A DNA stretch of 64,000 nucleotides from Bacteroidia bacterium (GCA_022841465.1 JALHRL010000009.1:62001-126000); one strand, 5' to 3'; numbered from the stretch's first letter, positions 36,059-46,259 are shown. Translations and numbers: made by a program. Notes: generated from the letters alone by a model not told the origin.

Positions 36059-38509
36059 ATGATAAAATTTAAATTAACCGCTATCTTAAGCATAATTTGT
36101 GTGTTTTCATTTGCACAAATTACTCAAACGGTAAAAGGAAAAATAGTTGATAAGGCCACAGGAATTGGTTTACCCGGTGTTATTGTAAAAGTTAAAAACG
36201 CACCTGATGCTTTATTGGGCGCAAGTTCAGATGATAATGGAAATTACAAAATTACCGGTGTTCCGGTTGGTCGTGTTACCCTTGTTTTTACTTTAATGGG
36301 TTTTAAGCCACGTGTAGTTACCGATCAAATTGTTACTTCAGGAAAAGAAGTTGTTTTGGATATTGAATTGGATGAAAGCACTGCTGAATTGTCGGAAGTA
36401 GAAGTGATAGCAGATAAAAGCGATGATGTACTTACAATGCAATCCATTAACGTTAAGTCGTTTAATTTAGAGGAAACAGAACGTTATCCGGGTTCGCGAC
36501 AAGACCCCGCGCGTGCTGCGCAAAATTTTGCGGGTGTGCAAGGAAATAACGATGCCCGTAATGATATTGTAGTACGTGGAAACAGCCCCTCTGGTTTATT
36601 ATGGCGCTTAGAGGAAGTAGATATCCCTAACCCAAATCACTTTGCAGTTGCGGGTTCTGCAGGTGGCCCACAAAGTTTAATTAATAATAAATATTTAGCC
36701 AATAGCGATTTTTACACCGGTGCTTTTCCTGCAAATTATGGAAATGCTCTAGGTGGCGTGTTTGATTTAAAAATGCGTAATGGAAATAATGAAAAGCATG
36801 AGCGCACTTTTCAATTTGGTTTTTTGGGAACAGAGTTGGCTTTAGAAGGCCCTTTAAGTAAAAAAACAGGAGCCAGTTATTTAATTACCTATCGTTACTC
36901 TACTTTAAAATTATTTTCGGCTATTAATTTTAAATTAGGAACCAGTGCAGTGCCTGCATATCAGGATTTGGGGTTTAGATTTAATTTTCCTACAAAAAAA
37001 GCCGGAGTTTTTAGTATAAGCGGAATTGGTGGTTTAAGTGCAATAGATATTGTATTAAGTAAAGATACGGTTAGGCCAAGAGAATTGTATGGAGATTTAA
37101 ACCGCGACCAATATTTTAGAACCAATATGGGTGTTGGAATTTTAAGTCATGTTTATTCATTTAATTCAAAAACCTTAATGAAAACTACACTTGCTTTATC
37201 GGGGCAACAGGTTTTTTCAAGGCATTTTCAGGTGTTACGACATCCTAGCTTTAAACCAAAAGATACATTGCCTCAAATATTAGATTATAATTTTAATGAA
37301 ATAAAGGCAACATTATCATGGTTTATTAAGCATAAGATTAATTCAAAAAACAGTATTAAAACAGGTTTATTTGCCAATCAATACAATATTGATTTTGTTG
37401 ACCTTATAAAAGTAAATTCATTATTAGATACTATTCCAACTGTTATTAATAGTAAGCCATTTAAACAACGTGTAGATGCCAAAGAAAGTTTTTATTTAAT
37501 ACAACCTTACTTTTGTTTCATACATAAATTTAACGATAAGCTTACTTTAAATGCCGGCGTTTTTGCGCAGTATTTAACGCTGAACAATAAATATAGTGTT
37601 GAACCGCGAGCCAGTATTAAATATGATTTTAAAAACAATCAATCAATTAGTTTAGCCTATGGCTTGCACAGCCAAATGCAACCTACTTATATTTACTTTA
37701 CTATTCCGGATAGCAATGTTGTAAATAACACTTTGGTACCAAACTCTAAACGCGAAGAAACAAATCGTGATTTAGATTTTTCTAAGAGCCAACATGTTGT
37801 TTTAGGATACGATGTTTTTGCAGGCAAATATTTTAGGTTTAAAACAGAATTATATTACCAGTATTTATGGAATGTGCCTGTTTATGCAGTGCCTTCTAGT
37901 GTTTCACTTTTAAACAGAGGAGCCACTTTTACCCGATTTTTCCCTTTATACAATATGATAAATATTGGTACAGGTTACAATTACGGTGTTGAGTTAACAA
38001 TTGAAAAATTATTTCACAAACATTATTTTGTAATGTACAGTGCCAGTTTATTTGAAAGTAAATACACCGGAAGTAATGGTTTGGTTCACAATACCGATTT
38101 TAATGGTAATTACATAATGAATTTGTTGGCAGGGGTAGAGTATGGTGTAGGTAAACAAAAGAAAAACTCAGTAAGTGCCGGAACTAAATTTACTTACGGT
38201 GGAGGAAGAAGATATTCTCCTGTAAATTTAGCAGCAAGCAATAGTGTTATGGATGTAATTCCGCAAGATGATAAAATAAATACTTTGCAATTTGAACCGT
38301 ACAATAGATTAGATTTACGTGTTTCCTATAAAATAAACGGTAAACGTGTAGCTACAGAGTTAGCATTAGATTTATTAAATGTATTAAGTGCAAAAAACAT
38401 TTTGGCTTTAAGTTATGCCCCGGATCCGGCAGACTTAACAAAAGATCCTTTGGTTAGAAATTACCAATTAGGTTTTTTACCTTTGTTTTACGTGAAGGTT
38501 GATTTTTAA
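36059..38509 (+). CDS. TonB-dependent receptor with carboxypeptidase-regulatory-like domain
   Basis: This is an 816-residue outer-membrane protein. The signal peptide (residues 1-19) is followed by a regulatory-like beta-sandwich (about 23-110: VKGKIVDKATGIGLPGVIVKVKN, DDNGNYKITGVPVGRVTLVFTLMGFK). The plug comes next (about 135-250: ERYPGSRQDPARAAQNFAGVQGNNDARNDIVVRGNSP, GAFPANYGNALGGVFDLKMRNG) and then a barrel ending in YVKVDF. No SusD partner is next to it, so a glycan role is not supported and the ligand is unknown. It is convergent with asnB, with overlapping stop codons. Confidence 0.9.
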   Translation: MIKFKLTAILSIICVFSFAQITQTVKGKIVDKATGIGLPGVIVKVKNAPDALLGASSDDNGNYKITGVPVGRVTLVFTLMGFKPRVVTDQIVTSGKEVVLDIELDESTAELSEVEVIADKSDDVLTMQSINVKSFNLEETERYPGSRQDPARAAQNFAGVQGNNDARNDIVVRGNSPSGLLWRLEEVDIPNPNHFAVAGSAGGPQSLINNKYLANSDFYTGAFPANYGNALGGVFDLKMRNGNNEKHERTFQFGFLGTELALEGPLSKKTGASYLITYRYSTLKLFSAINFKLGTSAVPAYQDLGFRFNFPTKKAGVFSISGIGGLSAIDIVLSKDTVRPRELYGDLNRDQYFRTNMGVGILSHVYSFNSKTLMKTTLALSGQQVFSRHFQVLRHPSFKPKDTLPQILDYNFNEIKATLSWFIKHKINSKNSIKTGLFANQYNIDFVDLIKVNSLLDTIPTVINSKPFKQRVDAKESFYLIQPYFCFIHKFNDKLTLNAGVFAQYLTLNNKYSVEPRASIKYDFKNNQSISLAYGLHSQMQPTYIYFTIPDSNVVNNTLVPNSKREETNRDLDFSKSQHVVLGYDVFAGKYFRFKTELYYQYLWNVPVYAVPSSVSLLNRGATFTRFFPLYNMINIGTGYNYGVELTIEKLFHKHYFVMYSASLFESKYTGSNGLVHNTDFNGNYIMNLLAGVEYGVGKQKKNSVSAGTKFTYGGGRRYSPVNLAASNSVMDVIPQDDKINTLQFEPYNRLDLRVSYKINGKRVATELALDLLNVLSAKNILALSYAPDPADLTKDPLVRNYQLGFLPLFYVKVDF

Positions 38510-40422
38510 GAGAAAACTTTTTTCCAAGTGTTTAGCACATGAAGTTTTAAAAGCAGTTTATTGTGCATTAAGTTATTGGCATTATAAGCGCTTTTAAAAT
38601 TGTTTAAGTTTAAATACGGAAAATCATTCGCGTTTAACGATTCGAAAATTTGTGGCGAAAGTTTCCCCAACCATTCATTCATAGGGGTTTCAAATCCTAC
38701 TTTATCTTTTCGGTTATAAATTTCTGCAGGTAAAACATGTTTACTTGCTTCTCTTAAAAAGTATTTTGATACTCCATTTTTTATTTTTCTTTTCCCGTTA
38801 AAACTAAACAGCAAATTAATAAGTTCAATATCATCACTAAACGGTGTTCTGCTTTCTACGCCATGCCACATACCACAACGGTCTTCGCATCGTAAAAACG
38901 ATTTTAGTCGTTTGTAACCCACATCATCTAATAATTGTTTGTTTACATTGCTATATAATTTATTGGATGGTATTGTTTCAAAAGAGGAGACAAAATCGGA
39001 TTTAAAAAACGAGTTTCTATTTTTCTGAAGAAAAGGAAAAGTATTTTTGAGTTCTTGTTTTATCCAGAATTTTAATGGAGAAGAGATGGTGTTGCTGCTT
39101 TTATTTGCTTCTGCAATTGCACTAAACAAACCCTGTTCTTTTTTAATTTGTTTCCATTGAGCTAAATAATGATGATGATATCCTGCAAAAAGTTCATCAG
39201 CTCCTTGGCCATCTAAAACCACTTTAATTTTATTTTCAGCAGCCAATTGCATTACTCTAAATTGCGAGTAGGTGCTACTGTCCCAAATGGGTGCGTCTAA
39301 AGCATATATTAAATTTTCAAAATCTTTTTCAAAACCATTTAAATCAGGGTATGTTTTAAAATGTTTCGAATTATTTTTTTTACTTACACTTTCTGCAAAT
39401 TTTTCTTCGTTAGTGGCACCATGTTTGTAAACGGAAGTAAAAGCAAACACCGGTTTATTTACTGCCTCTGTTATTAAACCAACTAAAGCACTGCTGTCAA
39501 TTCCACCGCTTAAACAGCTGCCAACTTCTACATCGCTTCTTAAGCGAATTTTAACTGCATGGGTAAGTTTCTCCTTAATTCTTTGTGTAAGTTCCTCATC
39601 ACTTAAGGTATCATTTACCAAATTTACGTTTTCGTTTAAATTGTAATACCTTTCTGTTTTCAGTTCGTTTGTTGCGGCATTGTAAATTAAATTTGTTCCC
39701 GGCCAAAGTTCGTAAACTTCTTTAAAAAAATTAGCAGTTTCAAATTCTAAGGTGTCGTTAATTAAATAATGATGTAATGCTTTTTCGTTTATTTGGGGTT
39801 TAATTAATCGGCTTTTAATAAAGGCTTTTTGTTCGCTGGAAAAGGCTAAAAAACTTTGGTTGTTAAGGTAATAAAAGGGTTTTACACCTAAACGGTCTCG
39901 CGAAGCAAAATATATTTGGTTGGCAGAATCGTAAATACAAAAAGCCCACATTCCGTTAAATTTCTCAACGCAGTTTTTCCCCCAATGTTTGTAGGCATTT
40001 AAAACAACCTCGGTATCTGTTTCGGAAACAAAACCATAACCTTTATTTTTTAATTCCTCTTTTAATTCAATGTAATTGTAAATTTCCCCGTTAAATGTTA
40101 TCCATATTTTAGCGTCTTTGCAACACATGGGTTGGTGTCCGGCTTCACTTAAATCAATAATTGACAACCTACGGTGGGCAAAAGCTGCGGTACAATTGTT
40201 TTCAGATAAATTTAAATTTTGTTTTGGAATGTAGTTGCTTAAGGTGTTGCTAAAGGAAGGACTATGATCGGTTTTATATGAAGTAATTTGTGTAGGAGAA
40301 ATAGTAATTACACCTTCTCCATCCGGGCCACGATGTTTAATAGCGCGACTTAATTTTAGTACTGTTTCAGGAATATTTAAATCAGACTTTTGTTTTAATA
40401 TAATACCGGCTATTCCACACAT
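38506..40422 (-). CDS. asnB: Asparagine synthase (glutamine-hydrolysing)
   Basis: This is a 638-residue protein. The N-terminal class II glutaminase domain begins MCGIAGII, with Cys2 as the nucleophile, and includes AFAHRRLSIIDLSEAGHQPM and ITFNGEIYNYIELKEEL. The synthetase domain (about 255-630) has the PP-loop SCLSGGIDSSALVGL, VVLDGQGADELFAGYHHHYL and RTPFSDDIELINLLFS. The domain order fits the AsnB family that makes asparagine or amidates surface-sugar precursors; free asparagine synthesis is the default reading. It is the last gene of a BatA - dihydroorotase-like - TM2 - asnB run, 27 bp after the TM2 gene. Confidence 0.92.
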   Translation of the reverse strand: MCGIAGIILKQKSDLNIPETVLKLSRAIKHRGPDGEGVITISPTQITSYKTDHSPSFSNTLSNYIPKQNLNLSENNCTAAFAHRRLSIIDLSEAGHQPMCCKDAKIWITFNGEIYNYIELKEELKNKGYGFVSETDTEVVLNAYKHWGKNCVEKFNGMWAFCIYDSANQIYFASRDRLGVKPFYYLNNQSFLAFSSEQKAFIKSRLIKPQINEKALHHYLINDTLEFETANFFKEVYELWPGTNLIYNAATNELKTERYYNLNENVNLVNDTLSDEELTQRIKEKLTHAVKIRLRSDVEVGSCLSGGIDSSALVGLITEAVNKPVFAFTSVYKHGATNEEKFAESVSKKNNSKHFKTYPDLNGFEKDFENLIYALDAPIWDSSTYSQFRVMQLAAENKIKVVLDGQGADELFAGYHHHYLAQWKQIKKEQGLFSAIAEANKSSNTISSPLKFWIKQELKNTFPFLQKNRNSFFKSDFVSSFETIPSNKLYSNVNKQLLDDVGYKRLKSFLRCEDRCGMWHGVESRTPFSDDIELINLLFSFNGKRKIKNGVSKYFLREASKHVLPAEIYNRKDKVGFETPMNEWLGKLSPQIFESLNANDFPYLNLNNFKSAYNANNLMHNKLLLKLHVLNTWKKVFS

Positions 40423-40449
40423 AATTCCTTTGGTTTATGTTTTGTTCAT

Positions 40450-40881
40450 TTAATCATTAATCCACATAAATACTTTTTTATTATTGTTGTAACGGTCAAA
40501 ATCTTTATCTAATACAATTACGCAAAAATCTATAAAAGGTAAAATACCAAAAATACCTCCTAAGGAAGCAATGTACACAACAGGAACATAAGGTGCAGTG
40601 CCTAAATAAATTCTATGTAAACCAACAATACCAAACGGAAATGGAAAGGCAAGAATTGCCGCCATTACTTTTTTATTTTTCTTTTGTTTATTAGAAAGCC
40701 AATGTAAAATTGGATTAGGTCGTTTGTTTTTTACTTTATAAAAAAGTTCGTTTGCTTTTTTATAATCAGATGAATTTAAAGAAACAACAAGGGTGTCAAT
40801 TTTAGGTTGATTTAAAGGATTAAGGCCATTTGCAAAAGAAGAGAGAAGTGCTACAATTATAAAGGCAAGTGTATAACGCAT
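40450..40881 (-). CDS. TM2-domain membrane protein
   Basis: This is a 143-residue protein with a signal-like N-terminus (residues 1-19, then NGLNPLNQPKID). A TM2 domain (about 65-130) has two hydrophobic helices around the family turn GIVGLHRIYLGTAPYVPVVYIASLGGIFGILPFIDFCVIVLDKD, with the DRF/GLHRFYLG-type motif present as GLHRIYLG. The function is unknown. It starts 1 bp after the dihydroorotase-like gene on the same strand. Confidence 0.8.
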   Translation of the reverse strand: MRYTLAFIIVALLSSFANGLNPLNQPKIDTLVVSLNSSDYKKANELFYKVKNKRPNPILHWLSNKQKKNKKVMAAILAFPFPFGIVGLHRIYLGTAPYVPVVYIASLGGIFGILPFIDFCVIVLDKDFDRYNNNKKVFMWIND

Positions 40882-40882
40882 T

Positions 40883-42145
40883 TTAATTAAACAAAGATTT
40901 GCTACCGTTAATTATTCCAATAACTTTTCCTTGAAGTTCTTTTCCGAAGAAAGGAGAGTTTTTAGATTTAGATTCGTTGTCTTTTTCAATAAAAATGTTT
41001 TTTTGATTTAAATTAAAAAGGGTAAGGCAAGCATCTTCATCTTCCTTTATTTCCGGCACAGGAAGGTTAAGTATTTTACGTGGGTTTATACTTAAGGCGT
41101 TAATAGCAGCTTCTATGCTTTTTTCTTTAAACGATTCTGCAACGCAGTTAAAGGCCGTTTGTAAATTAATAATTCCAAAATCTGCCAAATCAAATTCTAA
41201 ATCTTTGCACTCAATATCTTGTGGGAAATGGTCGCTTACAATTACATCTATTATGCCGTTTTCTACTGCTTTTCTTAAAGCTTCCACATCTTTTTTGGTT
41301 CTTAAAGGCGGATCAACTTTGTAATTGGTGTCAAATTCTTTTAGAACCGAATCATCTAACAATAAATTAATGGCGGCAACACCAACAGTAATATTCAAAC
41401 CTTTTGATTTTGCTTTTTTAACCAGCTCTATACTGCCTGCCGAAGTTATAGTTGGTATGTGTATTTTGGCACCTGTATATTCCAGTAAAAAAATATTTCT
41501 TTCAAGCATTAATTCTTCGGCAATAGCGGGCATTCCTTTAAGGCCAAGCGAGGTGGATGTATTGCCTTCATTCATTTGTCCACCGTGCGAAATTTGAGTA
41601 TCATTACAATGTGCTACAACAAAAGAGTTGATGCCATTCGCATATTGCAATGCTCTTAACATAACGCCTGAATGCATAATGGGGTTTTTGTAATCGCTAA
41701 AACCGCTAGCTCCGGCCAACTTCATATCATACATTTCTGAGATATCTTTTCCTTCTGTTTTTTGTGTAACAGAGCCAAAAGGATATACATTTACTAATTT
41801 ATCGGCCTTATTTAAAATATATTCTATGGTAGCTTTGTTGTTTATGGCAAACTGGTTATAACCATGCATGCATACGCCAACAAATCCACCGCGCGCAGCA
41901 GCTTTTAAACCGCTTTCAATTGTTTCTTTGTGCTCATAAGCTGGTTCACAAAATGCAGCCTGAAAATCTATCCAACCGGCTGATACGCATAAACCATCTG
42001 CTTCAATAGTTTTATAATGAGGTTTGGTAGCAATGCTTTTTTTTATTTCAACAATTTTACCGGCTTCAACTAAAATATCTACTTTTTTATTAAAGTGTAC
42101 ACTGTTAGAAGCTAAAACGAGGGCTTGTTTAATTAATATTGTCAT
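40883..42145 (-). CDS. Dihydroorotase-like protein, metal site degenerate
   Basis: This is a 420-residue amidohydrolase of the class I dihydroorotase group: GLKAAARGGFVGVCMHGYNQ, HCNDTQISHGGQMNEGNTSTSLGLKGMPAIAEE, KVDPPLRTKKDVEAL and IDVIVSDHFPQ. However, the metal-binding HxH after the first strand is replaced (GWIDFQAAFCEPAYEH), and the HxxH segment reads HIPTITSAG, with the second His lost. The Asp of SDH remains. Similar degenerate proteins are common in Flavobacteria, probably beside a second, active PyrC. A catalytic role in pyrimidine synthesis is therefore doubtful; a structural or regulatory role is more likely. Confidence 0.85.
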   Translation of the reverse strand: MTILIKQALVLASNSVHFNKKVDILVEAGKIVEIKKSIATKPHYKTIEADGLCVSAGWIDFQAAFCEPAYEHKETIESGLKAAARGGFVGVCMHGYNQFAINNKATIEYILNKADKLVNVYPFGSVTQKTEGKDISEMYDMKLAGASGFSDYKNPIMHSGVMLRALQYANGINSFVVAHCNDTQISHGGQMNEGNTSTSLGLKGMPAIAEELMLERNIFLLEYTGAKIHIPTITSAGSIELVKKAKSKGLNITVGVAAINLLLDDSVLKEFDTNYKVDPPLRTKKDVEALRKAVENGIIDVIVSDHFPQDIECKDLEFDLADFGIINLQTAFNCVAESFKEKSIEAAINALSINPRKILNLPVPEIKEDEDACLTLFNLNQKNIFIEKDNESKSKNSPFFGKELQGKVIGIINGSKSLFN

Positions 42146-42151
42146 TTTTTA

Positions 42152-44203
42152 TTATTTAAGAAAACGAATTAAACTTATTTCTATTGCAATAAACAGTAAA
42201 GATAATATAATTAACCATTTCCAGAGTTTAATTCCTGTAGCACCCATTTGAATGGTTTTTGTGATATCACCTTCTTGTGCGTTTTCAATAATTTTGTATT
42301 TTGAAAGTTGATTATCGGTAAAAATTTTATTTAATTCATCGGTATTGTAAAGGTTAGTTATTGATTCAGCGCGGTTATAATTAAAGGCAATGTTTTGTTT
42401 TACTTCTTTTTGCCATACTACATCATAGAAACCTGCTTCGTTTATTAAATCGCCGGTAAATAAGGCCAAATTGCCATTAGCAATTTTTATTTCCGGAATA
42501 ACATCAGTTTTGTTTGATTTACCAATTATATGAGGCGGATTTTCGGCAAAGCTATTTTCGGGTTTTAATAAAAGTGCATTTGCTGAATTAATGGTATAGT
42601 AAATGGGCTGGGGTTTAATACTGTTTACTGCAAAACGTATAAAGGTTGGTACAAATAACGCATGTTTACAAAAGTTACTTTGTTTGCTGCTAAACGATGA
42701 GGCGAATGCGAAGAACTGAGCATTAGTAAAAGTGTTTTTTATTAAAAAAGGGTTTGCATTAACCAAAGAGTATATTGTTTGCGCATTGCTTAAGGTGTTT
42801 TTTTGCATTACCAAATGCTGGTTAATTAAAGGTAAATTCATTTGCGGGTCTATTTTTTCAAATACTCCTTCAAAAAACGGATTATTCATTTCCGGTTTAT
42901 TTAATTTTACAACTTGTGTATCTATATTATTTATTATGGGCAAATTAAAATTGGCAAAAGCGTTGTTGTAATTGTTTAAATCAATTTTAGCAGGAGGTAT
43001 AATAACCACACAACCGCCTTTTAATGCGAATTTTTTTAACTCTTCTAATAAACCACCGGAAATATTTGAAAGCTCGTTTAAGATCACTAAATCTGCGTTT
43101 TTAAGTTTAGAAAAATCTATCGCGTTTTCAGAAAGTTCGGTAAATAAAAACATGCTGTCATTAGCAAAAAGCGAATTAAAATAATTTTGTGTTTCGTTTT
43201 CTTTTCCATTAATGATGAGTGCGTTGATTGAGATTTTGGTGTTAAATGCCAAATGCATTTCATCGTCGAATGTAATTGGATAATCATCAATTTTTACGGT
43301 AGCATAATTAAAGCCAAAGTTTTTACTGGTAAACGAAAGAACCATTTCTTTTTTATCATTACTTTCAACGCTATATGATCCAATAGAAACCTGTGTTCCG
43401 TTTAGCATTAAACGAGAGGTTCCGGCTTCAATTGTTTTGTCTGAATTATTTTTTATAATAACATGTAATTTTTGTACGATGTCTTTTTGCTGAATAGGAG
43501 TTTCAAACCAGCAAGAATCAATGAAAACATTTTTTATTTCGGCACCAAATACTGGTACAATGGTTACTTTAGTAAGAGAATCATTTTTAATATCTGCAAT
43601 GTTAAACGTTGATTTTTGCGCATCTGTAATTGCATATAACTGAATGTTGCTGCTTTCTTGTTTTAAAAACTCATTTTGACGCGTTAATACATCACTGTAT
43701 TTGCGGGTAACAGGACTGATTTTTATTTCAGCAATTTCTTGTAAAACATCATCTTTACTTAAAACGCGTTGGTGTTTTCCCTTAAATTCATTCGTTATAA
43801 GATGAAATTTATCGTTGTTCTTAAATGCGTTAACAATGTTTCTCGCTAAAATTTTTGCGTTTTCTAATAAAGGACCTTGTTTATTAACGGCCTCCATGCT
43901 AAAGGAGTTATCAATATAAATACCAACGGTTTTCTGGCTTAAATTACTTTTATCGGCTGCTTTATCAATTAGTACCGGTTGCGCAAAGGCTAAAACCAAA
44001 GCGGTTATTGTTAAAATTCTTGCTAATAAAATTAAAAGCTCTTTTAATCTTGATTTAGATTGGCTTTCTAATTGCAGTTCTTTTAAAAACCGAACATTGG
44101 TAAAATAAACTTTTTTATACCTTTTGAAATTAAAAAGATGAATGATGATTGGAACGGAAATTGCGGTAAGTGCCCACAAAAAGGCCGGGTATACAAACAT
44201 CAT
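42152..44203 (-). CDS. BatA-type membrane protein with VWA-like domain
   Basis: This is about 683 residues from the ATG at 44203; a TTG twelve codons earlier is a weaker start. The N-terminus is the double-transmembrane BatA module (FVYPAFLWALTAISVPIIIHLFNFKRYKKVYFTNVRFL, then ARILTITALVLAFAQPVL). A VWA-like domain follows (TVGIYIDNSFSMEAVNKQGPLLENAK, with the DxSxS metal site as DNSFS). A long beta-rich region and one C-terminal helix (LWKWLIILSLLFIAIEISLIRFL) complete it. The family is tied to Bacteroides aerotolerance (Bat) operons, but no bat genes are adjacent. It is 6 bp upstream of the dihydroorotase-like gene. Confidence 0.85.
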   Translation of the reverse strand: MMFVYPAFLWALTAISVPIIIHLFNFKRYKKVYFTNVRFLKELQLESQSKSRLKELLILLARILTITALVLAFAQPVLIDKAADKSNLSQKTVGIYIDNSFSMEAVNKQGPLLENAKILARNIVNAFKNNDKFHLITNEFKGKHQRVLSKDDVLQEIAEIKISPVTRKYSDVLTRQNEFLKQESSNIQLYAITDAQKSTFNIADIKNDSLTKVTIVPVFGAEIKNVFIDSCWFETPIQQKDIVQKLHVIIKNNSDKTIEAGTSRLMLNGTQVSIGSYSVESNDKKEMVLSFTSKNFGFNYATVKIDDYPITFDDEMHLAFNTKISINALIINGKENETQNYFNSLFANDSMFLFTELSENAIDFSKLKNADLVILNELSNISGGLLEELKKFALKGGCVVIIPPAKIDLNNYNNAFANFNLPIINNIDTQVVKLNKPEMNNPFFEGVFEKIDPQMNLPLINQHLVMQKNTLSNAQTIYSLVNANPFLIKNTFTNAQFFAFASSFSSKQSNFCKHALFVPTFIRFAVNSIKPQPIYYTINSANALLLKPENSFAENPPHIIGKSNKTDVIPEIKIANGNLALFTGDLINEAGFYDVVWQKEVKQNIAFNYNRAESITNLYNTDELNKIFTDNQLSKYKIIENAQEGDITKTIQMGATGIKLWKWLIILSLLFIAIEISLIRFLK

Positions 44204-44335
44204 GTTTTTAAAGTTAGCAATTGTAATGAGATTGAACAAGAAAGAAAATATAATTTTTTATTAGGTTTTTCACAGGCAGAACTGTATTAATGCTAACAAA
44301 TTCATTAATTGTTTGTTACTTTGCAAAGCTAAACA

Positions 44336-44992
44336 ATGAAATCTGTACAAATTACCTTAATTAAAACTTTGCTTTTAGTTGCCTTACTGGTTCTAACCAT
44401 GTTAAGCTTTTTTAATGCTGTTTTTTCTTGGCAAGATTTACTTCTTATTCAAACAATTATTGGTGTTTTGTTTGTTTTTTTAAGTTGTTACGAGTATTTA
44501 AGCGCCTCTTATAAAGCTGATTTACCTGTACAGAGATACCCTTATTTCCCTTACAGCTTTGTTATGTTTAAGGTGTTAAGAGCCTTTGCGTTTTATAGTT
44601 TTGCAATAATGTTATATACCTCTGGAACGCGTGTTAAATACCTTTTCCCAATATGTGTTATTATTGCAACTACCGAATTAATTGTTTTGTTTTTACGGTA
44701 TCGCAAAAATTTGTGCTTTATTTCTATTTATGCCAACTATATCTTGTTTTCAAAAAACTCCATTTATAAAATTTTTGCATCGGAAATTGAGCGGATGGAG
44801 TTTAGACACGATATTTTTTATATAATCAGAAAAAACGGTAAAAGTGAGGACGTTAGAATGGTAAATATTACCGACAAAACCCCGTTTATTTCCCACCTAA
44901 TTTCATGGATTGAAAAGAACAATATTCAGATGGGCGAGGAGTCTAAATTACGTTTAGCTGAATTAACAATTAACATTTCGAAGGCAAGCTAG
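44336..44992 (+). CDS. Hypothetical membrane protein
   Basis: This is a 218-residue protein with four hydrophobic helices (about 9-27, 34-51, 79-97, 103-121: LLLVALLVLTMLSFFNAVF, LLIQTIIGVLFVFLSCYEYL, AFAFYSFAIMLYTSG, LFPICVIIATTELIVLFL). A soluble C-terminal part (about 125-218: ISIYANYILFSKNSIYKIFASEIERMEFRHDIFYIIRKNGKSE) has the strand pattern of a PH-like domain. I recognise no family. It stands alone between divergent BatA and the desaturase. Confidence 0.7.
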   Translation: MKSVQITLIKTLLLVALLVLTMLSFFNAVFSWQDLLLIQTIIGVLFVFLSCYEYLSASYKADLPVQRYPYFPYSFVMFKVLRAFAFYSFAIMLYTSGTRVKYLFPICVIIATTELIVLFLRYRKNLCFISIYANYILFSKNSIYKIFASEIERMEFRHDIFYIIRKNGKSEDVRMVNITDKTPFISHLISWIEKNNIQMGEESKLRLAELTINISKAS

Positions 44993-45132
44993 TATTTTTT
45001 TTATCTCTTTAAATAATTTTTTATTTTAGCTAAAAAAAAGCGGTGTTATTTACACATTACTTGTTAATACATTTCTCAAAATCAGGCATTTATTGTAATT
45101 AATATCGTAACTTTACGCAAATTTTAGTACCA

Positions 45133-46227
45133 ATGGAACAAATCATTAAATTCAATCAATCAAACCGTCAATTCTTTAATACATTAAGAGCAAGAGTTGA
45201 CAATTATTTTAAAACAAATAACCTTTCTCGCAACGCAAATTCTAAAATGGTAATTAAAACAATTGCCATGCTTTCTATCTATCTTGTACCTTACTTTTTA
45301 ATGGTGTTTAACGTAGTTACATTTAGCCCACTTATGATTTTTGCCATGTACATTTTAATGGGAGTAGGTATGGCCGGTGTTGGGTTTTCTATTATGCACG
45401 ATGCAAATCATGGTAGTTATTCTAAAAACCCGAAAGTAAATAAAATCATGTCGTTTACCATGTATATGTTAGGTGGGAGTCCACTTAATTGGCAAATACA
45501 ACACAATGTTTTACATCATACGTTTACGAATATAAGTGGTAAAGATGAAGATATTGATGCACCGGTTTGGTTGTTACGTTTTTCGCCTCATAGTCCGCAT
45601 TACAAAGTACAACGCTTTCAGCATATTTATGCATGGGGTTTTTATAGTTTAATTACCATTATGTGGTCTATTACCAAAGATTTTAATCAATTAAAGCGTT
45701 ACGAAGAAATGGGAATGCTTAAAACAAAGCAAACTTCGTATAAAAAAGAAATTGGAAAATTAATTCTTGCAAAAGTATTTTACTATACTTTTGCTTTAAT
45801 AGTTCCTTTAATATTTGTAAATGCATCTTGGTGGATTATTTTATTAGCATATATTTCTATGCATTTAGTTTGTGGTGTTATCATTTCAACTGTTTTTCAA
45901 TGCGCGCACGTTGTTCCGGAAATGAAATTCCCTTTACCCGATTCGAGTGGAAATATGGAAGAAGATTGGGCTGTTCATCAATTACAAACTACAGCAAACT
46001 TTGCCCGTAATAATCGTATTTTAAGTTGGTTTGTTGGTGGTTTAAATCATCAAATTGAGCATCATTTGTTTCCTCATATTTGTCATATTCATTATAAGGA
46101 TATTTCTAAAATTGTGAAAGAAACTGCTAATGAGTTTAATGTAACTTATATGGAAATTCCTTCGTTTAGAAAGGCAATTAGCTTACATACACAAGAACTT
46201 AAAATGCTTGGTCGTAACGCTGCTTAA
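45133..46227 (+). CDS. Membrane fatty acid desaturase
   Basis: This is a 364-residue di-iron acyl-lipid or acyl-CoA desaturase. The three His boxes are HDANH (about 89-93), HNVLHH (about 124-129) and HQIEHH (about 306-311), with Q-I-E-HH typical of front-end/linoleoyl-type enzymes. Hydrophobic helices flank the boxes (IKTIAMLSIYLVPYFLMVFNVV, MIFAMYILMGVGMAGVGFSI, ILLAYISMHLVCGVIISTVF). There is no cytochrome b5 domain. A -7-like TAACTTTA at 45108-45115 precedes the ATG by 17 nt. The probable role is membrane-lipid unsaturation. Confidence 0.93.
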   Translation: MEQIIKFNQSNRQFFNTLRARVDNYFKTNNLSRNANSKMVIKTIAMLSIYLVPYFLMVFNVVTFSPLMIFAMYILMGVGMAGVGFSIMHDANHGSYSKNPKVNKIMSFTMYMLGGSPLNWQIQHNVLHHTFTNISGKDEDIDAPVWLLRFSPHSPHYKVQRFQHIYAWGFYSLITIMWSITKDFNQLKRYEEMGMLKTKQTSYKKEIGKLILAKVFYYTFALIVPLIFVNASWWIILLAYISMHLVCGVIISTVFQCAHVVPEMKFPLPDSSGNMEEDWAVHQLQTTANFARNNRILSWFVGGLNHQIEHHLFPHICHIHYKDISKIVKETANEFNVTYMEIPSFRKAISLHTQELKMLGRNAA

Positions 46228-46259
46228 TTCACTAATTGGTTCCATAATAGTTTTGTTTT

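Noticed and set aside
36059-38509. Polysaccharide utilisation locus
   Set aside because: No SusD homologue or glycan-degrading enzyme lies beside either TonB receptor with a regulatory domain.
42152-44203. A bat aerotolerance operon
   Set aside because: Only the BatA-like double-TM/VWA protein is present; MoxR and batB-E genes are not adjacent.
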